Shown here piece by piece: positions 35,016 through 43,871 of a DNA stretch of 64,000 bases (positions within the stretch are counted from its first letter, which is position 1; each line of letters opens with the position of its first letter). Under the pieces are notes generated by a model. That model ran no database searches, had not been told where the DNA came from, and saw only the letters and a list, made by a program, of their open reading frames with translations. The stretch lies in contig NZ_JBBLYU010000002.1 of the NCBI RefSeq assembly GCF_037911135.1, forward strand, positions 310,001 to 374,000. The letters are read 5' to 3'. The position numbers and the translations under genes were made by a program. Source of the stretch: Phaeobacter sp. A36a-5a (GTDB lineage Bacteria; Pseudomonadota; Alphaproteobacteria; Rhodobacterales; Rhodobacteraceae).

Positions 35016-36299
35016 TTATTGGGCGTAGCCAAGCGCTCTGGGCAGCCACAGGGCCGCGTCCTCCCAGAAGGCAAAGGCGAACAGGATGCCGATTTCCGCG
35101 ATCAGAAACGGAAGGAGCTTGATCGAAATTCTCTCCAGTTTTTCACCGGTGACAGACGACAGAACGAAGAGGCAGGCCCCCACCGGAGGCGTCATCAGCG
35201 AGATGTTGAGGGCGAGAACAAAGATGATCCCAGCGTGGATCGGCTCTAGGCCGACGCTTTCGGTCAAAGGCACCAGAACAGGTGCCAGGATGATGAGAAT
35301 GGCGGTGATATCCATCACCATGCCGATGAGCAGAAGCAGGCCGATAATGATGGCGATGACCATGTAGCGGTTGTCAGAGAGGCTCAGCACGGTATTGGCA
35401 ATCAACTGGGGGATACGTTCGAAACTCATCCACCAGCCAAGAATGCCTGCGAAGGCGATAATGACAAAGATAACGCCCATGATGCGCGCGGTGCGCACAA
35501 GCATCATGTAAAAGCTCTTGAAGGTCAGCGTCCGGTAAACAAAAACGCCGATGAACAGCGCATAGGCCACCGCGATAGAGGCCGCTTCGGTTGGCGTGAC
35601 GACACCGCCCAGAATACCGCCCAGAATGATAACCGGCATCGCCAACGCCGTAAGCGAGGACAGGAATGTCTCCCAGATTTCTCGCAGGGTGGCGCCGCGG
35701 ATGGCTTTCGGCAGGTTTTCGCGTTTGCCGCCGATGACAATCACAACCATGCAGACGAGGCAGATCACCAGCCCGGGCAGCACACCCGCCGCAAATAGTC
35801 CCGCAATAGAGACGCCCATCAATGAGCCGTAGACCACCATGAGACCCGATGGCGGAATGGTCGGCCCGATGATTGACCCCGCAGCGGTCACGGCACAGGC
35901 GTAGTCGCGTTTGTAGCCCTCCCGGACCATGGCGGGCACAAGCGTACGTCCGAAAGCGGCGGCGTCAGCCGTGGCCGATCCGGTCAGCCCGGCAAAAAAC
36001 ACCGACGCCAGCATGTTGGTATGTGCCAAACCGCCACGGAACCGCCCGACCAGAACCTGCGCGAGTTTGACAAGGCGGCTGGTGATCCCGATGTCATTCA
36101 TGATCTCGCCGGCCAGAATGAAGAACGGCATGGCAAGAAACGGAAAGATGTTGAGACCGTTGAAGATCTTGCTCGGCCCAACCGCGAGAAAGTTTCCGCC
36201 CCCCATCTCGATAAGGCCGACAACCCCGGCAAGACCGATAGCAAAACCAATGGGCATGCCAAACAATACGAGAACGACAAATGCGGCGGCAACGATCAT
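35016..36299 (-). CDS. TRAP transporter large permease, DctM family
   Basis: A 427-residue, roughly 12-helix membrane protein. FGMPIGFAIGLAG, the AMPFFILAGEIMNDIGI segment and SGSATADAAAFG are standard DctM features. The ATG at 36297-36299 is two bases past the dctQ stop; longer frames upstream run into dctQ. It is the ion-coupled transport subunit. Confidence 0.93.
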   Translation of the reverse strand: MIVAAAFVVLVLFGMPIGFAIGLAGVVGLIEMGGGNFLAVGPSKIFNGLNIFPFLAMPFFILAGEIMNDIGITSRLVKLAQVLVGRFRGGLAHTNMLASVFFAGLTGSATADAAAFGRTLVPAMVREGYKRDYACAVTAAGSIIGPTIPPSGLMVVYGSLMGVSIAGLFAAGVLPGLVICLVCMVVIVIGGKRENLPKAIRGATLREIWETFLSSLTALAMPVIILGGILGGVVTPTEAASIAVAYALFIGVFVYRTLTFKSFYMMLVRTARIMGVIFVIIAFAGILGWWMSFERIPQLIANTVLSLSDNRYMVIAIIIGLLLLIGMVMDITAILIILAPVLVPLTESVGLEPIHAGIIFVLALNISLMTPPVGACLFVLSSVTGEKLERISIKLLPFLIAEIGILFAFAFWEDAALWLPRALGYAQ

Positions 36300-36300
36300 G

Positions 36301-36822
36301 CTATCGCTCCTCAGCCTGGCCGGGATCCATGACCGGCGGGCGGTCGACATAGGTGCCCAGATCACGCACCAGGACGAGCAGGATCTGCACACAACAGATG
36401 GCGGCAGCGGCGGGGATTGCGGCGTAGAACGGGGCCAGGCTCATCCCGAATATCATCGCGTCACGCGGGGCCCCGCTCATCGCGAAGCCGACGCCGTAAT
36501 AGGCGACGTAGAGAAACAGCAGCAGCGTCAGAACATCCATCAGTATCAAAAGCGCCTGACGCATCCGGACCGGAATGGCATGGATAAATGCGGTCAGCCC
36601 GATGTGTTCGCGGCGTGAGATGCCGGAGGACACTGCAAGCATCGCGGCCCAGATCATGAGATATCGGGCGATCACTTCGGGCCAGGGGAGCTGCCAGTGA
36701 AAGTAGTAGCGGTCCATAACGCCCAGCCAGACATCCAGCACCAGGGCCAGCATCAATGCCGCGACAATCGCTTCGATCACCGCATTGATTTTCGCGCTTG
36801 TCTGCGCAAACGCCTGTCGCAT
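36301..36822 (-). CDS. TRAP transporter small permease, DctQ family
   Basis: A 173-residue, four-helix protein with WPEVIARYLMIWAAMLAVSSGISRREHIGL, the DctQ signature. Start MRQAFAQ is chosen because GGGAGGG lies 6 bases before it; an in-frame ATG two codons upstream is too close to that site. It opens the operon dctQ-dctM-dctP-M81-DSD1-kinase-RidA. Confidence 0.9.
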   Translation of the reverse strand: MRQAFAQTSAKINAVIEAIVAALMLALVLDVWLGVMDRYYFHWQLPWPEVIARYLMIWAAMLAVSSGISRREHIGLTAFIHAIPVRMRQALLILMDVLTLLLFLYVAYYGVGFAMSGAPRDAMIFGMSLAPFYAAIPAAAAICCVQILLVLVRDLGTYVDRPPVMDPGQAEER

Positions 36823-36852
36823 AAACATCCCTCCCAAAAAAAAGCCGACAGC

Positions 36853-36894
36853 GTAACCGAGTTACACGATTACAAGGAAAATTGCGATTATCAA
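36853..36894 (-). promoter_or_regulatory. Promoter and operator of the TRAP operon
   Basis: On the minus strand TTGATA (36889-36894), a 16-base spacer and TAATCG (36867-36872) form a good sigma-70-like promoter. Just downstream lies GTAAC-CGA-GTTAC (36853-36865), a perfect interrupted palindrome over the expected start of transcription, ideal for repression. Confidence 0.65.
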
Positions 36895-36901
36895 GACCAA
36901 T

Positions 36902-36988
36902 TTGTTACTAAGGTCCGTTATTGCTGTTAAAACCCTCGTATGGCGACCCCATCTTGCGGAAATTCTGCGCCATGTGTAACTTAGTTCC
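36902..36988 (+). promoter_or_regulatory. Promoter and second operator copy for the RpiR gene
   Basis: On the plus strand TTGTTA (36902-36907) and TGTTAA (36925-36930) are 17 bases apart. Downstream, GTAAC-TTA-GTTCC (36976-36988) is a one-mismatch copy of the palindrome at 36853. The RpiR protein probably binds both and so controls itself and the TRAP operon. Confidence 0.55.
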
Positions 36989-37014
36989 GTTGCACCTTCT
37001 GAGGGAACTGAAAC

Positions 37015-37950
37015 TTGAAAAGCCCCGCCAACTCGCTGCAGAACCGAGATATCCCGCCGCAAAATGCGCAGCTGAGCCCCGTTGATCTGATCTCCGTCCT
37101 ACGTCGCACGGACGGTAGTTTTGCGTCGCAGGAGCAGAAGGTGGCGGATTTTGTGCTGGAGAACCTCAATACCATCAGCTCGATGACAATTGGGGATCTG
37201 GCAGACAAATGCGGTGTCAGCAAACCCACGGTTATTCGTTTCTGTCGCAGCCTTGGTTGCGAGGGCTACCGGGATTTCAAGCTGCGGCTCGCTCAGAATG
37301 TTGCGGTCAGTGCCCAATATCTGTTCGGCGACGCAGACGATTCATCGAACTCAGGCCATTCAACGCTCGATCAGGTTCTGGGAGCGGTATTTGCCACCCT
37401 GAATGTGATGCGGCGTCAGGTTGATGTTGACCAGCTGATGCAGGCCAAAGCCGGGATTCTGGGGAAACGCCAAATTCTGTTTGCCGGAATAGGCGGTGGA
37501 TCGTCCACAGTCGCACAGGAAGCATCGAACCGGTTTTTCCGCCTTGGCATCCCGTCATTCTTTGTCAGCGACAGCTACGTCCTGCAAATGCGCGCGGCTG
37601 CGCTTGGTCCGGAAGACGTTCTGTTTCTGGTGTCGGCAAGCGGTGAAGCGGATGCAATTGTGGGGGCGGCAGAAGTCGCCAATGGATATGGCGCAACAAC
37701 CATCAGCGTGACGAAACCCGAAACACGCTTGTCATTGCAGACAAAGATCTCAATTCACACCGATCTGCCCGAAGACAACGACATCTATAAGCCAACCGCA
37801 TCCCGCTATGCGCATCTGGCCATCATCGACACGCTTGCCATGATGGTCGCGCAGGAACAGTCCAGTGAGACCAAGGAAAACCTGAGGCGCATTCGTGCGT
37901 CCCTGACCGCCTACCATGGCCGGACAGGCCCGCAACCGCTTGGCGATTGA
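37015..37950 (+). CDS. MurR/RpiR family transcriptional regulator
   Basis: A 311-residue regulator with an N-terminal HTH_6 domain (FASQEQKVADFVLENLN, then CGVSKPTVIRFCRSLGCEGYRDFKLRL) and a C-terminal SIS sugar-phosphate-binding domain (GIGGGSSTVAQEASNRF; LVSASGEADAIVGAAE). The TTG start is supported by GAGGGA 8 bases upstream. It is divergent from the TRAP operon and shares its operator region. A SIS effector domain suggests the inducer is a phosphorylated sugar-like compound, which would fit the kinase in the operon. Confidence 0.92.
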   Translation: MKSPANSLQNRDIPPQNAQLSPVDLISVLRRTDGSFASQEQKVADFVLENLNTISSMTIGDLADKCGVSKPTVIRFCRSLGCEGYRDFKLRLAQNVAVSAQYLFGDADDSSNSGHSTLDQVLGAVFATLNVMRRQVDVDQLMQAKAGILGKRQILFAGIGGGSSTVAQEASNRFFRLGIPSFFVSDSYVLQMRAAALGPEDVLFLVSASGEADAIVGAAEVANGYGATTISVTKPETRLSLQTKISIHTDLPEDNDIYKPTASRYAHLAIIDTLAMMVAQEQSSETKENLRRIRASLTAYHGRTGPQPLGD

Positions 37951-38131
37951 CGACATTCGAGCTGATCATAGGGGCGGGCGCGAGCAAGCTCTTGCAGGCG
38001 CGAAGGGCATTGATGACCAGATAGGAGCGGCGTCGCCCGGAGGGCCGAAGAGGAAAGGCTCCCGTCGCAGGCCGAGGCAGAGTAACATCCGAATCGTTGC
38101 GGATTGCGCAGCTTGGCCGGGTGGGGATGAT

Positions 38132-38749
38132 ATGGATATCGAACAGCTAATTGCCTGTCCTGTCTGCGACGTGCTGCACCGCGACCAGGCTGTGGCGGCG
38201 CATACGGTGGCCAGATGCGCCCGATGTGGCACGGTGCTGGCGGCCCCCAGAACCGGTGCCATGACCCGGATCGCGATGTTGTCGCTGACCGCTCTGATCC
38301 TGCTGGTCGCCGCTGCCGGTTTCCCGTTTCTGGAGCTGAAGGCGCAGGGGTTGTCTCATCGGGCCTCGGTGCTGGATGCGGTCATGGCCTTCTCGCGCGG
38401 GCCGATGGCGCCGCTGTCTCTGGCGACCGGTCTCCTGATCGTTCTGTTGCCTGCCGCACGCTTCAGCGCGCTGATCTACACCTTGGCGCCGATGGCTCTG
38501 GGCTGGCACCCTGCGCCGCGCGCTGCAGCTGTCTATCGCTGGGCGGAGAAGCTGAAACCCTGGGCGATGGCAGAGATATTCATCATCGGTGTGGCGGTGG
38601 CCCTTGTCAAAGTCTCCGGCCTGGCGCAGGTCGGGCTGGGGCCTGCGTTCTGGGCCTTTGCAGCGCTGCTGGTGGTGACAATCCTGACCGACAATTCGAT
38701 TTGCAGGCTGACTGTATGGAAAACACTGAAGACGCGCAGCGCTTCCTGA
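38132..38749 (+). CDS. Paraquat-inducible protein A, first half protein
   Basis: A 205-residue membrane protein: zinc-ribbon-like CPVCDVLHRD ... CARCGTVL at the N-terminus, then four hydrophobic segments. This corresponds to one half of E. coli PqiA, which is a single protein with two such units. The frame is open far upstream, but the ATG at 38132 begins the ribbon and has GGGGA before it. The next gene starts inside its last 34 bases. PqiA is the inner-membrane part of an MCE lipid-transport bridge. Confidence 0.88.
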   Translation: MDIEQLIACPVCDVLHRDQAVAAHTVARCARCGTVLAAPRTGAMTRIAMLSLTALILLVAAAGFPFLELKAQGLSHRASVLDAVMAFSRGPMAPLSLATGLLIVLLPAARFSALIYTLAPMALGWHPAPRAAAVYRWAEKLKPWAMAEIFIIGVAVALVKVSGLAQVGLGPAFWAFAALLVVTILTDNSICRLTVWKTLKTRSAS

Positions 38750-39351
38750 CCGCCGCTGTGGCCGGTCTGGTCGGCTGCCGCGCCTGCGGCACGGCGAACC
38801 CCGGAGGCGCGCGGTCCTGTGGCTGCTGCGGCAGCAGCCTGGAGCCTGCCGGGCCGGGTGGCCTCCAGCGTGTCTGGGCCTGGCTCGTGGCGGGGATGAT
38901 CGCCTATGTTCCCGCCAACCTATACCCGATGTTGCGGACCACCACCTTTGGTCGCAGCTCCGAGAATACACTGATTGGCGGCATAGCCGAGCTGTTCAGC
39001 CATGGCGCCTATGGGGTTGCCTTTATCGTTTTCCTTGCGAGCATCGTAATCCCGGTCGCAAAATTCCTGGCCATCGCCTATCTTGCAGTTTCGGTCCGAA
39101 GGCCCGCAGCCTTGGGCAGCCATGGTCGACTGGTGCTCTACGAGATTGTCGAATTCATCGGACGGTGGTCGATGATCGATGTTTTTGTCGTGGCGATCCT
39201 GACCGCCCTGGTCCAGCTGGATTTTGCGGCGGCCATCACGCCGGGAGTTGCAGCGGTCAGTTTTGCATTGTCGGTTGCCTTCACTATGCTGGCAGCTCAA
39301 AGTTTCGATCCGCGCCTGATCTGGAACGCGGAAAAGCGAGAATATGAATGA
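38716..39351 (+). CDS. Paraquat-inducible protein A, second half protein
   Basis: A 211-residue partner of the preceding gene. CRACGTANPGGARSCGCCGSSL is the second zinc ribbon, followed by four helices with VPANLYPMLRTTTFGRSSENTLIGG, a strongly conserved PqiA segment. It overlaps the first half by 34 bases and pqiB by four (ATGA), so all are translated as a unit. Confidence 0.9.
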   Translation: MENTEDAQRFLTAAVAGLVGCRACGTANPGGARSCGCCGSSLEPAGPGGLQRVWAWLVAGMIAYVPANLYPMLRTTTFGRSSENTLIGGIAELFSHGAYGVAFIVFLASIVIPVAKFLAIAYLAVSVRRPAALGSHGRLVLYEIVEFIGRWSMIDVFVVAILTALVQLDFAAAITPGVAAVSFALSVAFTMLAAQSFDPRLIWNAEKREYE

Positions 39352-41432
39352 GCACCCCTGAACCCGCCCCGATGACCATCGCTGCGCAGCGTGTCTCGCC
39401 CTGGCGGAACCTCTCTCTGGTCTGGCTGGTACCGCTGGCTGCTTTGGCCGTATCGCTTGGGGTAGCCTGGAAGGCCTATAGTGATCGCGGCGTCCTGATC
39501 CGCATCACTTTTGAGAACGCCTCGGGCATCGTGGCCAATGAAACGACAGTGCGCTATCGCGACGTTGTTATCGGCCAGGTCGAGGATGTGGGGTTTGCCG
39601 AGGACCTGAGCAAGGTCGCCGTATGGGCGCGTATCGACAAGAAGGTTGCCCCTTATCTGGATCAGGATGCCGCCTTCTGGGTGGTGCGCCCCGAAGTCAG
39701 CGCGCGGGGGATCTCGGGTCTCAGCACGGTATTGTCCGGCGTCTACATCGAAGGCGCCTGGGACCAGGACCGGGGCAGTGCCGAAATCAGTTTTGAAGGG
39801 GCCGACCGGCCGCCCCTTGTGCAGCCGGGCCGGGGTGGGCGGCGGATTACCCTGCGCACCAACGACGGGCGGATGATCTCCGAAGGCGCGCCGGTGCTTT
39901 TCCGCGGCATCGAGGTTGGCCGGCTGGAAAGCCCGCGTCTGACCGTCAGCGGCAACAGCATTGTTGTCGATGCCTTTATCGAGGCGCCCCATGACCAGCG
40001 GATCAATTCGGCGACGCGTTTTTGGGATACATCCGGCTTCTCGGTTTCCATTGGCGCCAGCGGGCTGTCGCTTGATGTGGATAGCATCGCTTCGCTGGTG
40101 GCAGGCGGGATCGAGTTCGACACGGTATTCGATGGCGGCCGACCGATCAGTTCGGGCGCCGTCTTCGACATCCACCCGGATGAGGCCGCAGCCCGCCGCA
40201 CGGCCTTTGCCCGTTCGCTGACGGGCGGGGTCGCGGTTTCGGTTGCCTTTGGCGAGTCGGTTGCTGGCTTGACCAGCGGCGCCGCGGTCAAACTTGGCGG
40301 GGTGAAGGTCGGCGAGGTCAGCAGTCTGAACGCCGCGATCGAGAACGGGACCGACGAGGCAGAGGTCAGGCTGATTGCCAAACTGATGCTTGAACCGTCG
40401 TTGATGGGCCTGCCGCCGGGAGCGGGCGAGACCGAAGTGCTGGATTTTCTGGAGCAGGCGACCGCAGGCGGTCTGCGGGCCAGGCTGGCTGCGGCCGGGC
40501 TGTTCAGCTCTGAGCTGATTGTTGAATTGGTCACCTTGGATGCGGCGGAGCCTGCACTCTTCAATCGCAACGCGGAGCCCTTCCCCGAATTGCCCAGTGC
40601 GCCCTCGGACCTGCCCGATTTTACCGCAACCGCAGAAGGCGCATTGGAGCGGATCAGCGAGCTGCCCGTCGAAGAGCTGATGGCGCAGGCGATCGCGACC
40701 TTGGCCAGCATTGAATCCCTGGCCTCCGCTGAGAGTACCCGGCAGGCGCCTGCGGCGGCGGTGGCCCTGCTGGATGAGACCCGGTCGCTGGTCGCGGACC
40801 CGGAGACGCGGGCGCTGCCGGGGGAGCTGCGTGCAGCTGTGGCTGACCTTCGCGATATTCTGTCTGAGTTGCAGCAAGGCAGAGCGGTGGCCAGTTTGAC
40901 AGAGGCTTTGGAGCAGGGCAGCCAGGCCGCATCCAGCCTCGCGGCGGCATCGGAGGAATTGCCGGCGCTGGTCAGCGATTTCCGCGCCCTGGCAGCCAAA
41001 GCCAACGCATTGGAAGCCGAAGAGTTTATCCGGTCCGCCAGCCAGCTGATGCAAAGCGCTGACAGCATGATCGATTCCGATGGCGCGCGCGCGCTGCCTC
41101 CGGCCCTGACCAGCGCGCTGGATGAAATGCGCCTCACCCTGTCGGAGCTGCGCGGCGGCGGGCTGGTAAACAACGCCAATGCGACAATGGCCTCGGCCCG
41201 CAGTGCTGCCGATACCGTCGCGGCCGCAGCCGAGGGGCTGCCGGCGCTCTCAGCCCGGCTGGAACGGCTGGTCGCACAATCCGAGACCTTGATCACAGCC
41301 TATGGCGCTCGCTCGAACTTCAACTCCGAAGCGCTGGATGCGCTAAGGGAGTTCAAATCGGCCGCCCGTTCGGTCTCCCAGCTTGCCCGCAAGATTGAAC
41401 GTGACCCGAATTCCCTTTTGTTTGGAAAGTAA
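39348..41432 (+). CDS. pqiB: Intermembrane transport protein PqiB (three MCE domains)
   Basis: A 694-residue protein. One transmembrane helix (about residues 25-42) anchors it. Three MCE/MlaD units follow: YRDVVIGQVEDV in the first, VLFRGIEVGRLES in the second and VKLGGVKVGEVSSL in the third. The last 270 or so residues are alanine-rich and helical, fitting the coiled tube tip of PqiB. It should span the periplasm and carry lipids between membranes. Large frames on the opposite strand are compositional shadows. Confidence 0.93.
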   Translation: MSTPEPAPMTIAAQRVSPWRNLSLVWLVPLAALAVSLGVAWKAYSDRGVLIRITFENASGIVANETTVRYRDVVIGQVEDVGFAEDLSKVAVWARIDKKVAPYLDQDAAFWVVRPEVSARGISGLSTVLSGVYIEGAWDQDRGSAEISFEGADRPPLVQPGRGGRRITLRTNDGRMISEGAPVLFRGIEVGRLESPRLTVSGNSIVVDAFIEAPHDQRINSATRFWDTSGFSVSIGASGLSLDVDSIASLVAGGIEFDTVFDGGRPISSGAVFDIHPDEAAARRTAFARSLTGGVAVSVAFGESVAGLTSGAAVKLGGVKVGEVSSLNAAIENGTDEAEVRLIAKLMLEPSLMGLPPGAGETEVLDFLEQATAGGLRARLAAAGLFSSELIVELVTLDAAEPALFNRNAEPFPELPSAPSDLPDFTATAEGALERISELPVEELMAQAIATLASIESLASAESTRQAPAAAVALLDETRSLVADPETRALPGELRAAVADLRDILSELQQGRAVASLTEALEQGSQAASSLAAASEELPALVSDFRALAAKANALEAEEFIRSASQLMQSADSMIDSDGARALPPALTSALDEMRLTLSELRGGGLVNNANATMASARSAADTVAAAAEGLPALSARLERLVAQSETLITAYGARSNFNSEALDALREFKSAARSVSQLARKIERDPNSLLFGK

Positions 41433-41433
41433 G

Positions 41434-41991
41434 ATGAAAAAAGCCGTGTTACTGACGCTGACCCTTCTTGCGATGGCAGCCTGTGCTCCGACCAATGATG
41501 CCCGGTATCTGATCTCTGCGGCCCCGGGCGAGAAGATAGCCAATCTGCGCTCCCGTACGATTGAGGTCCGGCTGGCCTCTCTGCCGTCTTATGCGGCTGC
41601 GTCCGATATGGTCGCCGAGGGGGAAGGCGGCGCGCTCTTTGCGCTTGGTGGTGCGCAATGGGCGGATGATCCGGCTCGCGGCATAGCCGCCGCCCTGGCC
41701 CGTGGGCTGACGGAACGCACTGGCGCCTCTGCCGCAATCGAACCCTGGCCGCTGAACACCGGCCCTGACGCCCGTCTGGATGTAAGGGTGGACCAGGCCT
41801 ATGCGCGTGCTGACGGAGTATTCGAGCTGACAGGCCAGTTCGCGGTCTCCTCCCCCGAAGGCACAGTGCGGGAATTTGTTAAGCGTTTCGACATCCAGAC
41901 ACCCGTCAGCGGTGAAGGGCCATCCGCAACCGCCGATGCGCTCGCCCTGGCCCTGGCGGACCTCGCCCGGCAGATCTCTCTGGCAATGTAG
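41434..41991 (+). CDS. pqiC: PqiC-like outer-membrane lipoprotein
   Basis: A 185-residue lipoprotein. MKKAVLLTLTLLAMAACAP is a lipoprotein signal peptide with lipobox LAMAAC. The rest matches the ABC-type transport auxiliary lipoprotein family (YRIRY-like start, RTIEVRLASLPSYAAASDMV). It starts one base after the pqiB stop. In E. coli PqiC seats PqiB at the outer membrane. Confidence 0.88.
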   Translation: MKKAVLLTLTLLAMAACAPTNDARYLISAAPGEKIANLRSRTIEVRLASLPSYAAASDMVAEGEGGALFALGGAQWADDPARGIAAALARGLTERTGASAAIEPWPLNTGPDARLDVRVDQAYARADGVFELTGQFAVSSPEGTVREFVKRFDIQTPVSGEGPSATADALALALADLARQISLAM

Positions 41992-42188
41992 TGGCCTGCC
42001 GCGAAGGGGACGATGAAAGGGGCACTGCATCGCCCTCACAACATTGAGCTGACAGTGTCTATTCGCTGTTGGGAGACAAAGGACACCGATCAGGCCGCAG
42101 CTCACAGGGGTGTTCGGAGGCAACCCGGCCTTGCAGCAGGTTGAAGCGTGCCGGGTACACTCCGGCGACATCGGTCGGGCGCCCTTTG

Positions 42189-43211
42189 TCAGCGATTGCT
42201 GTGGTCACCACCAATGGCGGTTTCCCCGAACCGGTTCCGATAGTCGGTTGGCAGGATGCCTAGCAGTTTCATGAAGCTGCGCCGCATTTTCTGTTCAGTC
42301 ATATATCCTGACAGCGCGGCGATTTCCTTAATGGGTTTCCTGCTGCGTTCCAGATATATTCGGGCGACTGCAAGCCGCCGCTCTTCGACGAAGCGCGAGG
42401 GGGTTTGGCCAAATTCATGTGTGAAATCGCGGTGCAGCGTCCGCTCGGTCGCACCTGCTATCTCGGCCATCCTGGACACGCTCCAGGCGGCGCTCGGGTC
42501 TTGTTCGATGAGGTTATAGAGTTCGGTTAAACGCTTGCTTGATGTCGCCTGTGCCTTGAGCGGTTCTGAGTACTGAGATTGTCCTCCCTGTCTTTGCATG
42601 AACACCACCATTTCCCGAGCGACGCCCAAGGCAACCCGCCGTCCGTGATCCACTTCAACAAGTGAAAGGGCGAGATCAATCCCGGCCGTCACACCTGCCG
42701 AACAATGAAATTTGCCGTCATGGGTGAAAATTTCGTCCAGATGCCAATTGACACCCGGAAACCGCGCGCGGGCCAAGTCTACCCGTTCCCAATGTGTCGT
42801 GGCCTTTCTACCGTTCAATAGCCCGGCGGAGGCGGTAAGGAGGCTACCTGAGCAGATCGAAACGAACCGCCTTACGTGAGGGTCCATTCGCGTCAGAAAA
42901 CGTTGCAGGAGCGGATCATCAAGCCGTTGATCGACAACGGGGCCGCCCGGAACGATGAAGACATCCGCCTGGGTCATGGTTGCGAAGGTTCCATGAGCGC
43001 GGAGGGTCAATCCTGTGTCGGTTACAACATCCGCGCCGTCCTCGCTTACAATGGCAATGTCGTAAGCTTGCCAACCCAAGATCTTGTTTGTGGATGTGAA
43101 TACCTGTGCCGGACCGGCCACGTCCATCAGAAGGACGTCGGCGAGGCCCATGATGACAACAGATTGAGGGCGCTTTGTCTGATTTTGAAGGCAGATGGTC
43201 ACGTCTGACAT
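42189..43211 (-). CDS. GlxA family transcriptional regulator (DJ-1/PfpI-like + AraC HTH)
   Basis: A 340-residue regulator. The N-terminal domain has the DJ-1/PfpI nucleophile-elbow region RFVSICSGSLLTASAGLLNGRKATTHW. The C-terminal AraC-type double HTH includes WSVSRMAEIAGATERTLHRDFTHEFGQTPSRFVEERRL and PIKEIAALSGYMTEQKMRRSFMKLLG. It is divergent from a RidA gene 54 bases away and may control it. The ligand is unknown. Confidence 0.92.
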   Translation of the reverse strand: MSDVTICLQNQTKRPQSVVIMGLADVLLMDVAGPAQVFTSTNKILGWQAYDIAIVSEDGADVVTDTGLTLRAHGTFATMTQADVFIVPGGPVVDQRLDDPLLQRFLTRMDPHVRRFVSICSGSLLTASAGLLNGRKATTHWERVDLARARFPGVNWHLDEIFTHDGKFHCSAGVTAGIDLALSLVEVDHGRRVALGVAREMVVFMQRQGGQSQYSEPLKAQATSSKRLTELYNLIEQDPSAAWSVSRMAEIAGATERTLHRDFTHEFGQTPSRFVEERRLAVARIYLERSRKPIKEIAALSGYMTEQKMRRSFMKLLGILPTDYRNRFGETAIGGDHSNR

Positions 43212-43265
43212 CAGTCATGCAGCCTAGGATGCTGTCAACAGCTTCCTTTGCAGTGAGACCAGCAC

Positions 43266-43652
43266 ATGCCACGCCAATTTATCACCGACGTCCCGGGTGT
43301 CCCCACATCACGCTCGCCGATTTCTCAAGCGGTCGTCGTTGGGAATACCTGCCATATCTCGGGTCAATTGGCCGTATATGAGGACGGCTACCGACCCGGC
43401 AGCGCAGCCGAAGAGACTGACAGGGCTTTCGATCTGGTGTTTAAAATCGCTGCCGCAGCGGGGTTCTCTTTGGAAGAGATCGTTTATGTGGATATCGCGT
43501 TTTCTGACATTGAACGGGATCTGGCGGAGGTAAATGAAGTCTGCCGAACGCGGTTCTCGCAGTTTCCGGCAAGGACGATCTATGAGGCTGCGCGACTGCC
43601 TTATGGTGCAAAAATCAAGATACAGGCCATCGCAATGAAAGACGGCCTGTGA
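43266..43652 (+). CDS. RidA family protein
   Basis: A 128-residue RidA protein, complete: SPISQAVVVGNTCHISGQLA near the N-terminus and RTIYEAARLPYGAKIKIQAIAM at the end. The key position of the R-S-T-V-R motif reads ARTIYEAARL, so it belongs to a different RidA subgroup than the one at 29965 and may lack imine deaminase activity. It is alone after the GlxA regulator. Confidence 0.85.
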   Translation: MPRQFITDVPGVPTSRSPISQAVVVGNTCHISGQLAVYEDGYRPGSAAEETDRAFDLVFKIAAAAGFSLEEIVYVDIAFSDIERDLAEVNEVCRTRFSQFPARTIYEAARLPYGAKIKIQAIAMKDGL

Positions 43653-43871
43653 CGGAAGGATAAGGTCGCTTGCGGGATAATCATTGGTTTGGCTGCGGTG
43701 GCACCTTCTACGGGGGGGCTGTCGCCGGGCGGCGTGACACGCGGCGGCTCGGTGCGCTCGTCAACCTGTCCAATTCAAAGGGGATCGTCTTCGGTATGCG
43801 CCTGATGATTGGGCGAAGCTGAAGCGGATACCTGCTATTGATGATAAGACCATGCAAAAGGATGGGAAACG

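Noticed and set aside
39297-41296. Two long minus-strand frames opposite pqiB
   Set aside because: Ser/Ala-rich and Arg/Gly-rich shadows of a GC-rich gene with three clear MCE domains.
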